Under the pieces are notes generated by a model. It did not search any database. It was given only the letters and a program-made list of their open reading frames with translations, and was not told the origin of the DNA. Positions 23,744 to 34,820 of a stretch of 64,000 nt of DNA are shown piece by piece. A program made the position numbers and the translations under genes. The number at the start of each line of letters is the position of its first letter. Position 1 is the first letter of the stretch. The stretch covers positions 1 to 64,000 of the forward strand of contig JAKSZP010012225.1 of NCBI GenBank assembly GCA_022478985.1. Reading direction: 5' to 3'. The stretch is from Massospora cicadina. Lineage: Eukaryota > Entomophthoromycota > Entomophthoromycetes > Entomophthorales > Entomophthoraceae.

Positions 23744-24438
23744 TGTTGGATTTTAGGAGTTGAAGATGCTCGCTAGTGCCTTTTTTACTTTCATTTCAAC
23801 TATATAAATCAGGGGTTTCTTCACCACTTAAACAAAAAATAAAAAACAATAATAAATACTAAAAAGGTTGATTTTATATATTTTCTTAGTAGCCGCGCAG
23901 GAGTAAAAGAGAACCCTATCTAAATCAGTGCTTAATATTTAAAGTGACTTTGGGATCAAGTGTGGTAGGCAACAATTTGATATTAGCTTTGAGACCAATT
24001 TAAAATATGGACATTCAACCTATTGGCGCTCTCAAATATTGGTTTGCTTTAAAGGATTAACCAATGGAGAGTCATAAGTAGGTATGACATATCTGTGAGG
24101 CAAAGATTGTATATATTTGACCCAATCACCTTGGAGGAACTTAGTTGCACCTTAGGGTCCCCCTTCAAGATTATAAAAGGGATTGTTTGCAGCATGGGTG
24201 CTTAAATTAAATTTAATAGTGGCTGCGGGATGAACTACCAATGGATTCCCCAGATTTCACTGCATAGTCAGTGTAATTTGCTTACCCAAACTCATGCTAT
24301 CAGCCCAAGAACTTTTATAAAGGTATTGCCCCAATTTGAGGGGTACCAAAGCGAATTGACCAGGGTCTTTTGGCCAATTGTATCGTTATATCCATCTAGT
24401 CACTCTTCTCACAATATTGGACTTGCAATTGTCTGAAA
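23744..24438 (-). repeat. 3' LTR of element C
   Basis: Begins TGTTGGATTTTAGGAG and ends near GCAATTGTCTGAAA (terminal CA decayed). It is followed by TTATCCCC, the polypurine tract. The unsplit site into which element B inserted can be read here (CTGCATAGTCAGTGTAATTT, about 24260-24280). Confidence 0.85.
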
Positions 24439-24447
24439 TTATCCCCT

Positions 24448-25710
24448 TCAAGAGTTATTAGGGAATAAAGATGTAAGAATCAGCCATGGACCCAGGTGAC
24501 AGTAATTCCAGAAGCAAGGGATTTGATGGAGTATTCATCCCTTCACTTATATGTGACTACAAATGGGCCTTCCCAGATAGACCTGAGCTTCTCACTCCTA
24601 GTAGAAATCCGATTGTAGTAATACAGTACCTAGTCTGGTACCTGGTAGGAAGGAAGAGGAGCCCAGCTCTCATTAGCAGATTGACCTCTTTAACGACAGT
24701 TTTAGCCAAATTAATCATAGTCTCTGCTTGTAGTTGGATGATGTGCTAGCTAACTTTTTTAGCTTGTTCAGGGTCAGTCCTCTCAAAGAAGATATTTTTG
24801 GCTAATAGAGCTGGCGCCCTAGGTTCTTGCCGGTATAACACATGGAAAGGGAAATTTTGAGAATGCGATGGTAGCTAATCTGGTAGTCCGTGTGGGCACT
24901 GGTTAAGTAGAGATCCCAGTGGAGAGGGTCGTAATTAGCCATTTTGCGGAGTATAAAGGCCAGGGTCCCAATAATACTTTCTATAGCACCATTGGTGGAT
25001 GGGTTATAAGGGGCTGAGAATAGTTGTGCTTCCATGGAGGTGTCAATGAGCTTTACCACTCAGGAGGTGAAGTTTTTTCCATTGTCAAAAAGGAGGACCT
25101 GGGGGTAACCATGCCGCGTAAATATACATTGGTGTAAGAAGGTGGCAGTGGCTTATACAGTCTGAGTGAGGAGAGTAACAGCTTTACCTATTTGATGAAA
25201 TAATCAATTCCAACTAAGATATAATGATTGCCCCAGTAGTCTGAGGGAGTGGACCTACCACGTCCAAACTTATGGTGTGAAAGGGTTGTTGGGGCGTCGT
25301 AGGTTGGTACTGATAGCTGGTCTTGAAGCCATATTGTTTTTATATGTCATACAGGAATCCAGGGCTTAAGTTATTGTCTCCATGATTCCCACCCAATAGT
25401 ATCTCTCTTTAACACACTTGTAGGTTTTATGTACTCCACCATGCCCCATGGTAGCGTGAGACTCTAAGATTACAGGCATTTGCTCTGATGGCCAAAGATA
25501 GGGCAACTAATTTACTCCTACTTTCTTATATAACTTCCCACTTTCCACTTTTGTGTTGCAAGAGTGCCATGCTAGCATCTTCTGTATTAATTCATCTTCA
25601 TCAGCCCACGCGTCAGCAGTCATTAGGAGGTCATGCAACCTCTCTGCTTCACTATTGTCAATGTGAAGGACAGGCAACCGTGACAACCCATCAACGTTCA
25701 TATGACACGC
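24448..25710 (-). pseudogene. Element C integrase (decayed)
   Basis: At 24802-25059 the core end reads SAPYNPSTNGAIESIIGTL. At 25507-25701 the RNase H/INT junction reads NVDGLSRLPVLHIDNSEAE. The central core is out of frame. The most 3' part (24480-24740) corresponds to the C-terminal module. Confidence 0.75.
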
Positions 25711-26930
25711 CCCAGTTTAATGCTTAATGGTCATGTCATAGTGCTATAGCTTAGGAGCCCAGAGAGACAACCTCCCATTTGGATCTTTCATATTTTTCAA
25801 CTACTTTAAAGAGGCGTGGTTAGTAACCACTTTAAATGAAGTCCCATATAGAAAAGGGCGAAAATATTTAACAGCAAGCAGGAAATCAAGCACTCCTTCT
25901 CAGTGATGCTATAGTTGCTCTAAGATTTAGAAAGCACTTTTCTAAAGTAAGACATGGGATGATTGACCCCATGGCCATCCAATTGAGCTAATATAGCTTC
26001 AACAGCTTATTCAGAGGCATCCTTGAGCACCGTAAAAAACTTGCTGTAGTCAGAGTGGTGGAGTATTGTACTTTTTGCAATATCTCCTCAGAGCCTCAAA
26101 CGCGGCCTTTTGTTCAGCACCCCCAATGGAAGGGGGTGTTCTTAGCCAGAATGTAGACAAGGGGCTCGCTGAGCTGGTCGAATTTTTGGATACATTGATG
26201 ATAGTACCCCATCATGTCCAAGCATACCTGGATGTCACAAAGGGTTTAGGCACAGGCATCTTACATATAGATTTGACTTTATCTTGCAGTGTTTGTATTC
26301 TATCTTATTATATAGCGTGTCCAAAAAGATTCAGTTTCTTCTGGAAGAACGTGTTTTTAGGGCTTCAGTTTGATATAAGATGCCCGCAAGTTTTAGAACA
26401 CTTCCTTTAAATGCATGAGGTGTTCATTGAAAGTCTTGGAGTAGGTAGTGATGTCATCAAAATAGACAATCACACATCTCATATTGAGATACTGGAGAAT
26501 GTGATTTATCGCCCACTAGAAAGTGGCAGGCGCATTACACAACACTTGTGGTAGTCAGGTAGGTTGGAAGAGACCCTCGCTGCAAATAAGAGCACATTTC
26601 TTCCTAGTCTTGTGGACAAAGTTCCATTTGCCAATAACCTCTAGCCAAGTCCATGGCTGAGAAGAATTTAGGCCCAGAGAGTTGGGATAACGCGTCATCA
26701 AAACTAGGGATAGGATAGCTGTCCATCTTAGTGAGGTTGTTCAGCTTACATAATCCATCACTACCTGATGACCTTTATTTTTCTTCTTTATTAATGGGAA
26801 TGAGGACGACCAAGAGCTTTGGGTTGGCACTAGAAACCCAGCGTCCAGAATCTGTTTGAGCTCCGTCTGCATCTGTAGCTCCTCAATTTTGGATTTGATG
26901 TAGGGTTTGGAGCGAATGGTCAAGCATCCC
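25711..26930 (-). pseudogene. Element C reverse transcriptase and RNase H (decayed)
   Basis: RNase H at about 25900-26030 contains NHPMSYFRKVLSKS. RT begins at 26741-26923 (LKQILDAGFLVPTQSSWSSS; FPLIKKKNKG). The catalytic motif near 26440-26475 still reads YFDDI, so the YxDD box is intact although frames around it are not. Confidence 0.8.
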
Positions 26931-27659
26931 CAACATCAATAGTATGAGTCAATCCCTTCATGTGCCAATAGTAGTTGTCAGATTTGTTTAAAATGTCGCT
27001 GTAGGCCTTGAGCATGGTATGGACTTTATCCAGCCTGATTGGGTTAGATCATTAAAGATATGAATAGAAGGTAGGTTACATAAAGATTGGTTGGCTGGTA
27101 AGCCCATATAAGCCATAGACCCAATACAGTGGACTTGCTTGATGTCTCAATGGGTATCAGCAGACCTCCTCCTGATCTCCTGATTCTTTTTTATGATCAT
27201 GTTCTTCTTGGTGAAATTCATTAACAGGAGTTTGGTAGGCCGATGAAAGGCGGGGTCTAGCATGCCTAGAAAAATCTGGTCTCTAAAGGGCTAACTCCAT
27301 CAATGCTAATGAGGTGCAGTAGGCAGTTGTGTGGGATTTGCATGGTAATCTTCATGTCAACTACCCTTTGTTTACCAGCCTTAATGACCACCTCTTAAGA
27401 AGTATAGAAAGGAATACCCTCCAGGGCGTCCACTGATTGAGACAAAACTTTTTGCATGCCAACCTGCCATGGTGTAATATAGGTATAAAGCGGAAGTGGG
27501 ATACTTAACTGTGCAAACATAACTTTTATTAAGCTCATCATTAGTCAGATTCAGAGAAATCTCATAGTCAAGCAGGGAGAGGTAGCCCTGTTTAAGTTAA
27601 TAAAACCTTCATATTTGAGCATAAACTGGGTCCCAATGTGTAGATCTAGGTATTATTGG

Positions 27660-28109
27660 TCAAGGCCATCTCTGGAGCTGACAATATAAGCTTCCCAAAA
27701 AGAATGGGCAGAGAAGATTATGTACAAATGACGTGGGTGTTGTTTTGACCTGAAGTTCCAAACTCTTGGGTGTAGTCAAGGTCATAGGCCAGCTTATTTT
27801 CTTATTAAGCTTGGTTGACACAACGTTCACAGGGGACCCAGTGTTGAAGATAGCCCTAACCCACACTCCATTATTAATGACCTCCACTTTAGTTAAAGTT
27901 CCACTCAAGTTGGAGGGAAGAGCGAGTAACTCCTTTAGATGGAGAGTAGAGGCAATTAGTTTGGCAGTTTCAGGTAATTTGTCCTGGATAGACTGCTGTA
28001 ATGGACCGGTTTTTTCCAGGATGGACAAAGGTATTGGGCAATACCCATCAGGTAATAGTTCATAGACTGGATAAAAACCTAGATACTGTTCAGAAGGTCC
28101 GCATTCCAC
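27660..28109 (-). pseudogene. Element C protease region
   Basis: 149 open residues. The active site reads IFNTGSPVNVVSTKLNKKI with Asn replacing catalytic Asp. Upstream text STLHLKELLALPSNLSGTL matches element K (NFHLKEILALSP), which links C and K. Confidence 0.75.
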
Positions 28110-29025
28110 TATGATGATGTTGAAACTAGCCTTGGATAGAAGTTAAGATAATTAACCCTAACAATGATCCTTGAACCCAGATGAGATTAAATAGAGATTC
28201 CCTTAGGAGACTGAGTTCATTATCCTATAAGAAGGAGTTCATCATAGTATTTAGTTTAATAAAAGTAGAAGTTAAAGGAATTTTTAAAGATATGTTTTAT
28301 TGAGCCAACTGAGTAAGAACACAGCATTGGGGGATAAAATTCTACTCACTTATTTTTTATAGTATGTTAGTAATAATTTCTTTGACTTGTTTAAGTCTTA
28401 TGAAATTATTTATCTGAAATAGTTTATAATTGCAATTTTAAACATAGGAGTAAATTATTGGGGTTTGGTCTAAAATATGTGATAATTATCAATGATAAAA
28501 GAAAAAAAGCAATGAACATCAATTGCCATTATCCTGAATTTGGAAGGCATAAATTTAGACCTGACGATCTAGTTTTGATTAAAGCAATTTTTGATAAATT
28601 TTATTAAAATTTGTGTCTCTTTTTGGTCCAGTGGCTAGGATTCCACGCTCTCACCTTGGCAACCAGGGTTCAATTCTCTCGTTGGGGAGCCACTCTTTTT
28701 ATAAATTAATTTTGTATGCAAAATGGGTGAATTACTCCATTTGCTGGAGAATTACTCCATCTCAGAACCCCTTTAAATAGGGGTTCTTTTTGAGGCCCAC
28801 ACTGGAGGGAATCTGACATTAATGCCAGATCAATTAATAAGTAGTTTCAGATAATCAGAGCTCTGATTAATCAGATCCTTTGAAAGTATAGAAGGACCTT
28901 GATTTATTAATAAATTTTGCCCCACTTAGGTGCCTTCTTCCCTAAAATTTATATTATTCTTATTAAAATTATGGTTTTGTTTATTTTTTATTGAATACTA
29001 ATAATAACAACGTGGTGTTCAGGTA
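28110..29025. other. AT-rich stretch between C protease and C gag, holding a tRNA-like unit
   Basis: About 900 bp without coding similarity to gag or PR of element K on either side. It may be an insertion in C, but I found no convincing terminal duplication. It contains the tRNA-Glu-like segment at 28617-28690. Confidence 0.4.
28617..28690 (+). tRNA. tRNA-Glu(CTC)-like segment, probably a pseudogene or SINE head
   Basis: D-arm GGTCCAGTGGCTAGGATT is typical of tRNA-Glu. The anticodon loop CTCTCAC presents CTC. Box B is GGTTCAATTC. The acceptor CTCTTTT pairs with TGGGGAG mainly through G-U. The T-stem and one anticodon-stem pair mismatch, arguing against a functional gene. Confidence 0.45.
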
Positions 29026-29443
29026 CATTCTGTACTGTCACAACTGCAGTGTATACACACTCTGAGTGGATTAGATTATTGTGGCAATGAGCTGGTCAGC
29101 ATCACTGGCAGTGTCAATAATCTTGAGACCTCTCAACTCTTTCTGGAGATAAGTTTGATGGGGGATCTAAGCCCAATCCGCCCTATCCAAATTCAATTGG
29201 TCATTACCTCCACTTCACCTGTGGATCCTAAAACATAATGACCAATATCTTCACCACCCTCTTCAGATTTGTTATTAGAGGGGTTATCAATGCATGTTAG
29301 GGAGCCCATAGAGGGTGAGGTAGGTTCAGGGCTTTTCTTATGGCATGATAGATCCTGGGGTTGCTCCTCCACCTTATTAACTTTTGAGGAAGGCTTTTAA
29401 ATTGCCACAGCTCAATTTTTGACCTTCAAAGTAGGAGTTTTGT

Positions 29444-29600
29444 AAGGGTGGTTAGCTGAGCGGGTAAAACTGCTTCCACCCCTAGTGCAGGTTTTGAGTT
29501 TGAAACCTGTACTGGCTAGAAAACTTTCTCAGTGTGGTATATTTGTCCCAAGGTTGACCCACCTCGAATAATTTTTTAATGGGACCATCTAGTACTAAAA
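29444..29600 (+). mobile_element. SINE-alpha, full-length tRNA-derived SINE
   Basis: A 157-bp body flanked by AAAGTAGGAGTTTTGT (29428-29443 and 29601-29616). The head has box A TTAGCTGAGCGGGT and box B GAGTTTGAAACC. The body ends CCCACCTCGAATAA, a T-rich stretch, then GGGACCATCTAGTACT and A residues. The last about 20 nt recur as isolated insertions at six other places. Confidence 0.85.
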
Positions 29601-30281
29601 AAAGTAGGAGTTTTGTGCTGCCTCATGAAGACAGGTTGCAGACCAGAGTTAGCTGAATGAGAGGTTGAGGGAGATAGCGTTGTGGAGGTGGATGCTTTAA
29701 TTAAACCAGCCTTGGGTCAATCAGTGTCAGTGAATTTTTGTGAAACATAAGTTTAGCTTTTTTGAGCTAGTCATTTAACCCATTTTTAGTGGGGTGATTG
29801 GCACCTGAGAATGGGGTTTAAGCTTAAGAGCAGGCTTTGGAACCATTGTGGAAGGCTGCTCTGGAGAAAAGATGTACAATGCATATGGATGACTGCTTTC
29901 ACCAGTTGAGTTTTTGAACTGAAGATGAAGGGGATCATTGCCCCATCACGGCCTTTATCATCTAAAATATCTTTATGGGAAGAAGAATCATTTTGTGATG
30001 GCAACTCCGCAGGAGTAGATTTTCAGAGATAAACAGCTGTAGTAGATGCTAATTTAGTCAGCGTAGATGATTGCCATAGAATCCTTGTGAAGGGTCAAGT
30101 TCATAGATATCAGCCACCGCTAGAGAGACCTCCTTGTTATCTCATACATTTTTGAAAGTGCACTTTAAATAAGATAGATACATCGCCAAGGAGGGATGGG
30201 ACGTCAAGACAGCCAAAATAGCTGCAATAGCATCGTCAAGAGGGAGCATTTGGGCAAGCAACAGAGGTTGAGCTTCATTAT

Positions 30282-30832
30282 TGTTGGGAACTTGGGGGAG
30301 CAACCCCAACCTAGCCCATTATTATTAGGGCCCTGAAGCCCCAGTGAGTTAATAAGCCACTAAGTCCTTAGTTAAAGCTAAAAAAGGAAAGGAGTTTGCA
30401 AGAAAAGTCCTTTATTGAAATAATCCACAAGGTATTTATACAAATTTTGAGGCTAAAATCAGAATTGGGAAGGGTGGAATTGGAATAGGGAAAGTGTTAG
30501 CATTGGTTGCCAATTGAGATAAATAATATAAATATTAATACAAGGGGAGTGGGACCATTATTGGCATAATTCACCAGTGATCTCAAAAAGGTGAACTAAT
30601 TTGGATTCAACTTTGGATGGTAAAACCTCACAAACCTGATTAAATCATTTGACATCTTTAGCATTTAGTCTCTGGTGCCAAGTATAAATTTAGATAAATA
30701 ATTAATGGGGCTGGTCCCCAATACTTCAATTGGGCTTAACCCAAATTAATGGGGAGCCCAATCTGGCATCTGCCTGTAGGTGGGTTGTGACCCCTAGTTG
30801 GGGCTTCCCCCAATAAATGGAGAATCCCAACA
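30282..30832. mobile_element. Solo LTR F
   Basis: A 551-bp segment with inverted ends TGTTGGGA...TCCCAACA, flanked by ATTAT (30277-30281 and 30833-30837). It interrupts C gag. No internal coding. Confidence 0.9.
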
Positions 30833-31309
30833 ATTATAGAAGCGCTCAACAAAAGAGGTTATCAATTCTCCCTCTTGCAGACTAAGGCACATAAAGTACT
30901 GTTTTTGCTTTGCAAACTCTGCTTAGAACTAAATTCTTCAAGAAGTGCTTGCTTAACCGCCCAAGTGCTAAGGTTAACCATGTTGGGGACCATTCTTTCT
31001 TAAGCTATATGATTCGATCAGGGAATAATGCACTGGTTTTTTTGACATTCAGTTGCTCCTTCTATCGCAGATTCATAGACATAAAGGAAGGAGACAATTC
31101 TGCCTTCAGTAGGTGTAAAATTGTCTCAGAGAGGGGCTTTTTAATAATAGGGCGTTGAGGTGAGTGCTGCTAGAGCCTTTTAAGGTGACACAAAACACTG
31201 TCTAGCTGTTGTTCCATAATTGCTAACCTAGGGTCAATTTCAGTGGGAAGGCTAGAAGGGTTACTCCACAAACATCCTCCATTTTTTGAATGTTTTGTGG
31301 TGTACAGGT

Positions 31310-31328
31310 GCCCCAGTAGTAAGCACCA
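31310..31328 (-). promoter_or_regulatory. Primer-binding site of element C
   Basis: The coding strand reads TGGTGCTTACTACTGGGGC two bases inside the 5' LTR (LTR edge 31331). Closely similar to the K site at 48711-48728. Confidence 0.75.
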
Positions 31329-31330
31329 CT

Positions 31331-31860
31331 TGTTATATTTTAGGCGTCAAAGATGCTCGTTGGTTCTTTTATACCTTAATTCCAACAAATTAATTCAGGG
31401 GTTTCTTCATCACTTATACAAAAAATAACAAAACACTAATAAATACTGAAAAGGCTCATTTTTATATAGTTTATTTGTAGCCACGCAGGGGTAAAAGAGA
31501 ACCCTATTTATAAACTAGTGCTTAGTAGTTAAAGTGACTTTAGGCTCAAGCGTTCTAGGCATCAATCCAATATTATCTTCAAGCCTAATTTGAAAATATG
31601 AACATTTAACCTATTGGCACTCTTGAATCTTGGCTTGCTTTGATAGATTGGCCGATGGAGGGACAAATTAGGTATGATGTATCCATGAGGCAAAGATTGT
31701 ATATATTTGAGCCAATCACCTTAGTGAAAGATATTTTCATCTTGAGGGACCCCCTTCAAGGCTATAAAAGGGGGTGTATGCAGTGTAGGTGCTTAATTAA
31801 ATTAGTAGTGGGCTGAGGAGGAACTACCAATGGACTCCCCAGATTTTACTGCATAGTTGG
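31331..31860 (-). repeat. 5' LTR of element C, first part (second part 39412-39579)
   Basis: Starts TGTTATATTTTAGG and follows 23744 onward until GTTGG (31856-31860), where element B is inserted. It resumes after GTTGG at 39407-39411 and ends TGTCTTACA at 39579. Confidence 0.9.
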
Positions 31861-32486
31861 TGTTGAATCTCAGTGATTCCATATGTACCAGCTGAAGGGT
31901 ATTTTGCACAGGGTTTCAGCTATTGAACAATTAGAACGGACGATATGACAATCACCTGTTACTTGATACACTTGTAAACAATTAATATATAATAAAATGT
32001 GAGAAATTTCCCCCAAACACTTCTTTTTATTCTATTATAATAAATCAGCGGTTCTTCCTCTAGTCCACTCCCTCTTTCTTCCTCCTTTCTCTTCTTTTCT
32101 ATGCCTACTAAAAAACCTCCTCCTTTAGTCTCCTTGTTTCACTGATATCCCAGCGACCTTAGTTGGTAATGAACCTTTTGCTTAGTTATTCATTTCGTCA
32201 TCTTCTCATTGGTTTTGGCTTGTTGTTCTTCAATTCTTTACCACCCTAATTTGAGGCGATCCAATTTATTAGCTGTCAAATGTTGACCTTGCCCTATTGC
32301 CTTATTTTGAAGGCAATCTGATATGACCCATTATAACCCATTATCACCTCATCCAAAGGCGATCAATTACTTATAGCTCTGAAACATCCTTGGCGGATTC
32401 TGTCCATTGAGCCTTCAGAGGAATTTCTCCAATGATTCACTTGGTCATAATGGAGGCTTGTCATCCAGTCATATAGACTCACAGCA
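31861..32486 (-). repeat. 3' LTR of element B
   Basis: TGTTGAATCTCAGTG...CTCACAGCA. The polypurine tract TTACCCCCCCC follows at 32487. Confidence 0.95.
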
Positions 32487-32589
32487 TTACCCCCCCCTTT
32501 GACTGGACAATAAACTGTACGTCTCTTTTCCTTCAACATCATGCAAACCATTCCACACCAACATCAGCGAGTCTGCGAGTTCACTTTTT

Positions 32590-33760
32590 TCTACTGTCTG
32601 TGCTTGATGAGGAGTTACCCAACCCAGGTCACATCCCTCTTCCCCGGTTCCCTTTTCCCCAGCTGATGAGGATGAGGCTGATGTGGACCTCACAACCATG
32701 CTAACCCAGGAAGAAATTCTTCCCAAATCTGTCAGCCATTTGGCTTCCTGGCGCGCCCCCCTTGGGGACAACATGGCCCAACTACGCTGGGGAGGGGAGC
32801 AGAGCTGAGGACCTTCATATAATGAAGCAGCCCAGCTCTTGAAGAGAGGCTTTAGTCACCTAGTGCTTCCATCTCCTTCCAAGCCCCATCCCATGGCTCT
32901 GTCTGTTCAGCGGATGCTGTGCTTTGTGCAGTGGGTAATAGCCTGCTGGTCAGGGTCCTTTCCCTGCACTCCTACCCACTTCCAGTCCTTGGGGGTAAAC
33001 TTCCACAACAACCAATTAGCTCGCCTTCACTCTAGGGGACACTGCAGCATTTACCACCCTCAGCGCCAAGGATCCATCGCAGTACCTTCCCATCATGGCG
33101 CTCTTAAGTAACTCAATTTTGCATCCCACAACTGCTTTAGGTTTAGGAATAGAGCAGCACTGGACAGCCCTCAAGTGGGCCCAGCAAGCGGCATTCACCA
33201 CAACCACTCCTTTTCCAATAGTGTATCTGAGCATGGAAAACTTCCTTGTAGATTGCCTGGCGCTAGGAGCAGCCTTTTCCCCTGAGCTGGCACTCACCTG
33301 CTTACTCACTAGCCCTTACAACTCCGGTCCCCTCTGTTGGCATACTCATTGATTTCCCAGGATCATCAGTGCATGTGGTTGCAAGCTTTGCTCCTCTGGG
33401 GCATGAACGGTTTTTCTTAATCAATTAGCCAAACTCTCGCCACCTCACCTATTACCCTGGAATCCCAGTCCATCCTCCTCTTCTAGTCCCATCACACCGG
33501 CCTCCCTCTTTGAACTAGTGCAGTGGCCCCATAGTGGATGTCAGCCCCCTCACTCTCACCTTGGAAGCTATACCTCCACCCCCAACCCCAGATGAGCCCT
33601 AGAAACTATGGCACACTCAAAGCAGTGGAAGAAGAAACAAAGGTCCCATCGATCAAAACAAAAGGAACACCACAAGAAGCCAAAAAAATACAGGAAGACA
33701 AAGACAGCGAAGCAAAAGACCTCAAGGAACAATCTCAATTAAAATTAATAAAACCATTAG
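32590..33760 (+). pseudogene. Antisense accessory ORF of element B
   Basis: Plus-strand coding remnant collinear with 5544-7842 of element A. It has LASWRAPLGDNMAQLRWGG, then MALSVQRMLCFVQWVIACW and THFQSLGVNFHNNQLARL, then a segment with MENFLVDCLALGAAFSPE (33230-33290), and a Lys-rich C-terminus before 33760. Two or three frameshifts or stops separate the pieces. The function is unknown. Presence in A and B but absence from D suggests acquisition in the A/B branch. Confidence 0.55.
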
Positions 33761-33763
33761 CAG

Positions 33764-34820
33764 CTACATATATATATGGATATCTTTTTTTCTTTTCAGA
33801 GAAGCTATATTACTGCTTGTATGCCCAAAAAAATTTGCATGCACCCAATTTATAATCTGGCCACTTTCAGGCTCCTTGATAGTATAAGTGTCAACTCTCT
33901 TTTTTTCTATTATCTCAAACAGGCCAATCCAAATATTCATGAGCTTGTGCTTCCGCCCAAACCTGTGCTGATCATGGAATAGCACCATATCTCCATCTTT
34001 TAACTGTGCTAGGCCACTTCTCTGTACCTGGTCAGCAGCCTGGTTTTTGATTTTCTTGGCCAAGCTGAATGAGTACGCTTCAGTTTGTGACTTAATCAGC
34101 ATATTTGTAAGGGTGGTTAAATATCTTTGCAGATCCATTCCGCCAGTGTCCTCTACACAGGCATATAGCAGCGCAGGAAGAGCGGGGTGCCGCCCATAAA
34201 GCAATTGTAAGGGGCTCTTTCCCATGGCAGAATGGTAACTTACATTATAGGCGAACACCATGGTAGAAAGAAGGGTACTCTAATTGGAGGGTCTATCTGT
34301 AACCAACTTCTGGAGTATATTCACCAGAGTCCCATTAACCCATTCAACTATTCCGTTGGACTCAGAGTGATACAGGGTTGTTAGGACCCATGAATGGCCA
34401 TTAATTCGTTGAGCTTGAGTAAAATGTGAGAGGTGAAGTTGGTTCCATAGTCAGTAAGGATAAAATGTGGGCAGCCATGATGCTGTATGATGCATTCCAT
34501 TATGAACTTAGCCACAGTAACTGTCCCCAGATCCCAAATGGCTCGCGCCTCAACCCACCTGGTCAAGTGGTCAATTGCCACCAGGATATACTTAGACTGA
34601 TTAGCTATGGTCAGCAGAGGTCACATGATATCAATAGATACTGTATGCCAAGCAAAGTGAGGTTTCACTAACTGGTATGAAGTCTTTTGGTGGAACGGCT
34701 TCTCCACCTGGCACTGGTGGCAGCAAGACAGGGTCTCAAGAACATCAAATTGCATGCTTTCCCAATAATACCACGGCCTTAACAATTCAAGTCTTTTTAG
34801 ACTCCGCCATGGCCAACTGC
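33764..34820 (-). pseudogene. Element B integrase (decayed)
   Basis: At 33764-34261 a 165-residue stretch runs from MVFAYNVSYHSAMGKSPLQL through KLMNIWIGLFEIIEKKRVD (GPF motif changed to GLF). At 34381-34581 the catalytic core reads DHLTRWVEARAIWD and HHGCPHFILTDYGTNFTS, keeping two acidic positions. Frames differ, so no full protein is made. Confidence 0.85.

Larger units (their letters stand above)
29026..31300 (-). pseudogene. Element C gag and gag-PR linker (decayed, interrupted)
   Basis: Minus-strand translation near 30080-30270 gives LDDAIAAILAVLTSHPSLA, matching K gag (LDDTIAAALIGVASYPSLA). Near 29150-29280 it gives GHYVLGSTGEVEV, matching the K linker GYYVVGAPAEVKV. The frame is broken by stops, by the SINE at 29444-29600 and by solo LTR F. 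Confidence 0.65.

Noticed and set aside
28617..28690. Functional tRNA-Glu gene
   Set aside because: T-stem and anticodon-stem mismatches and a mostly G-U acceptor stem argue for a pseudogene or SINE head.
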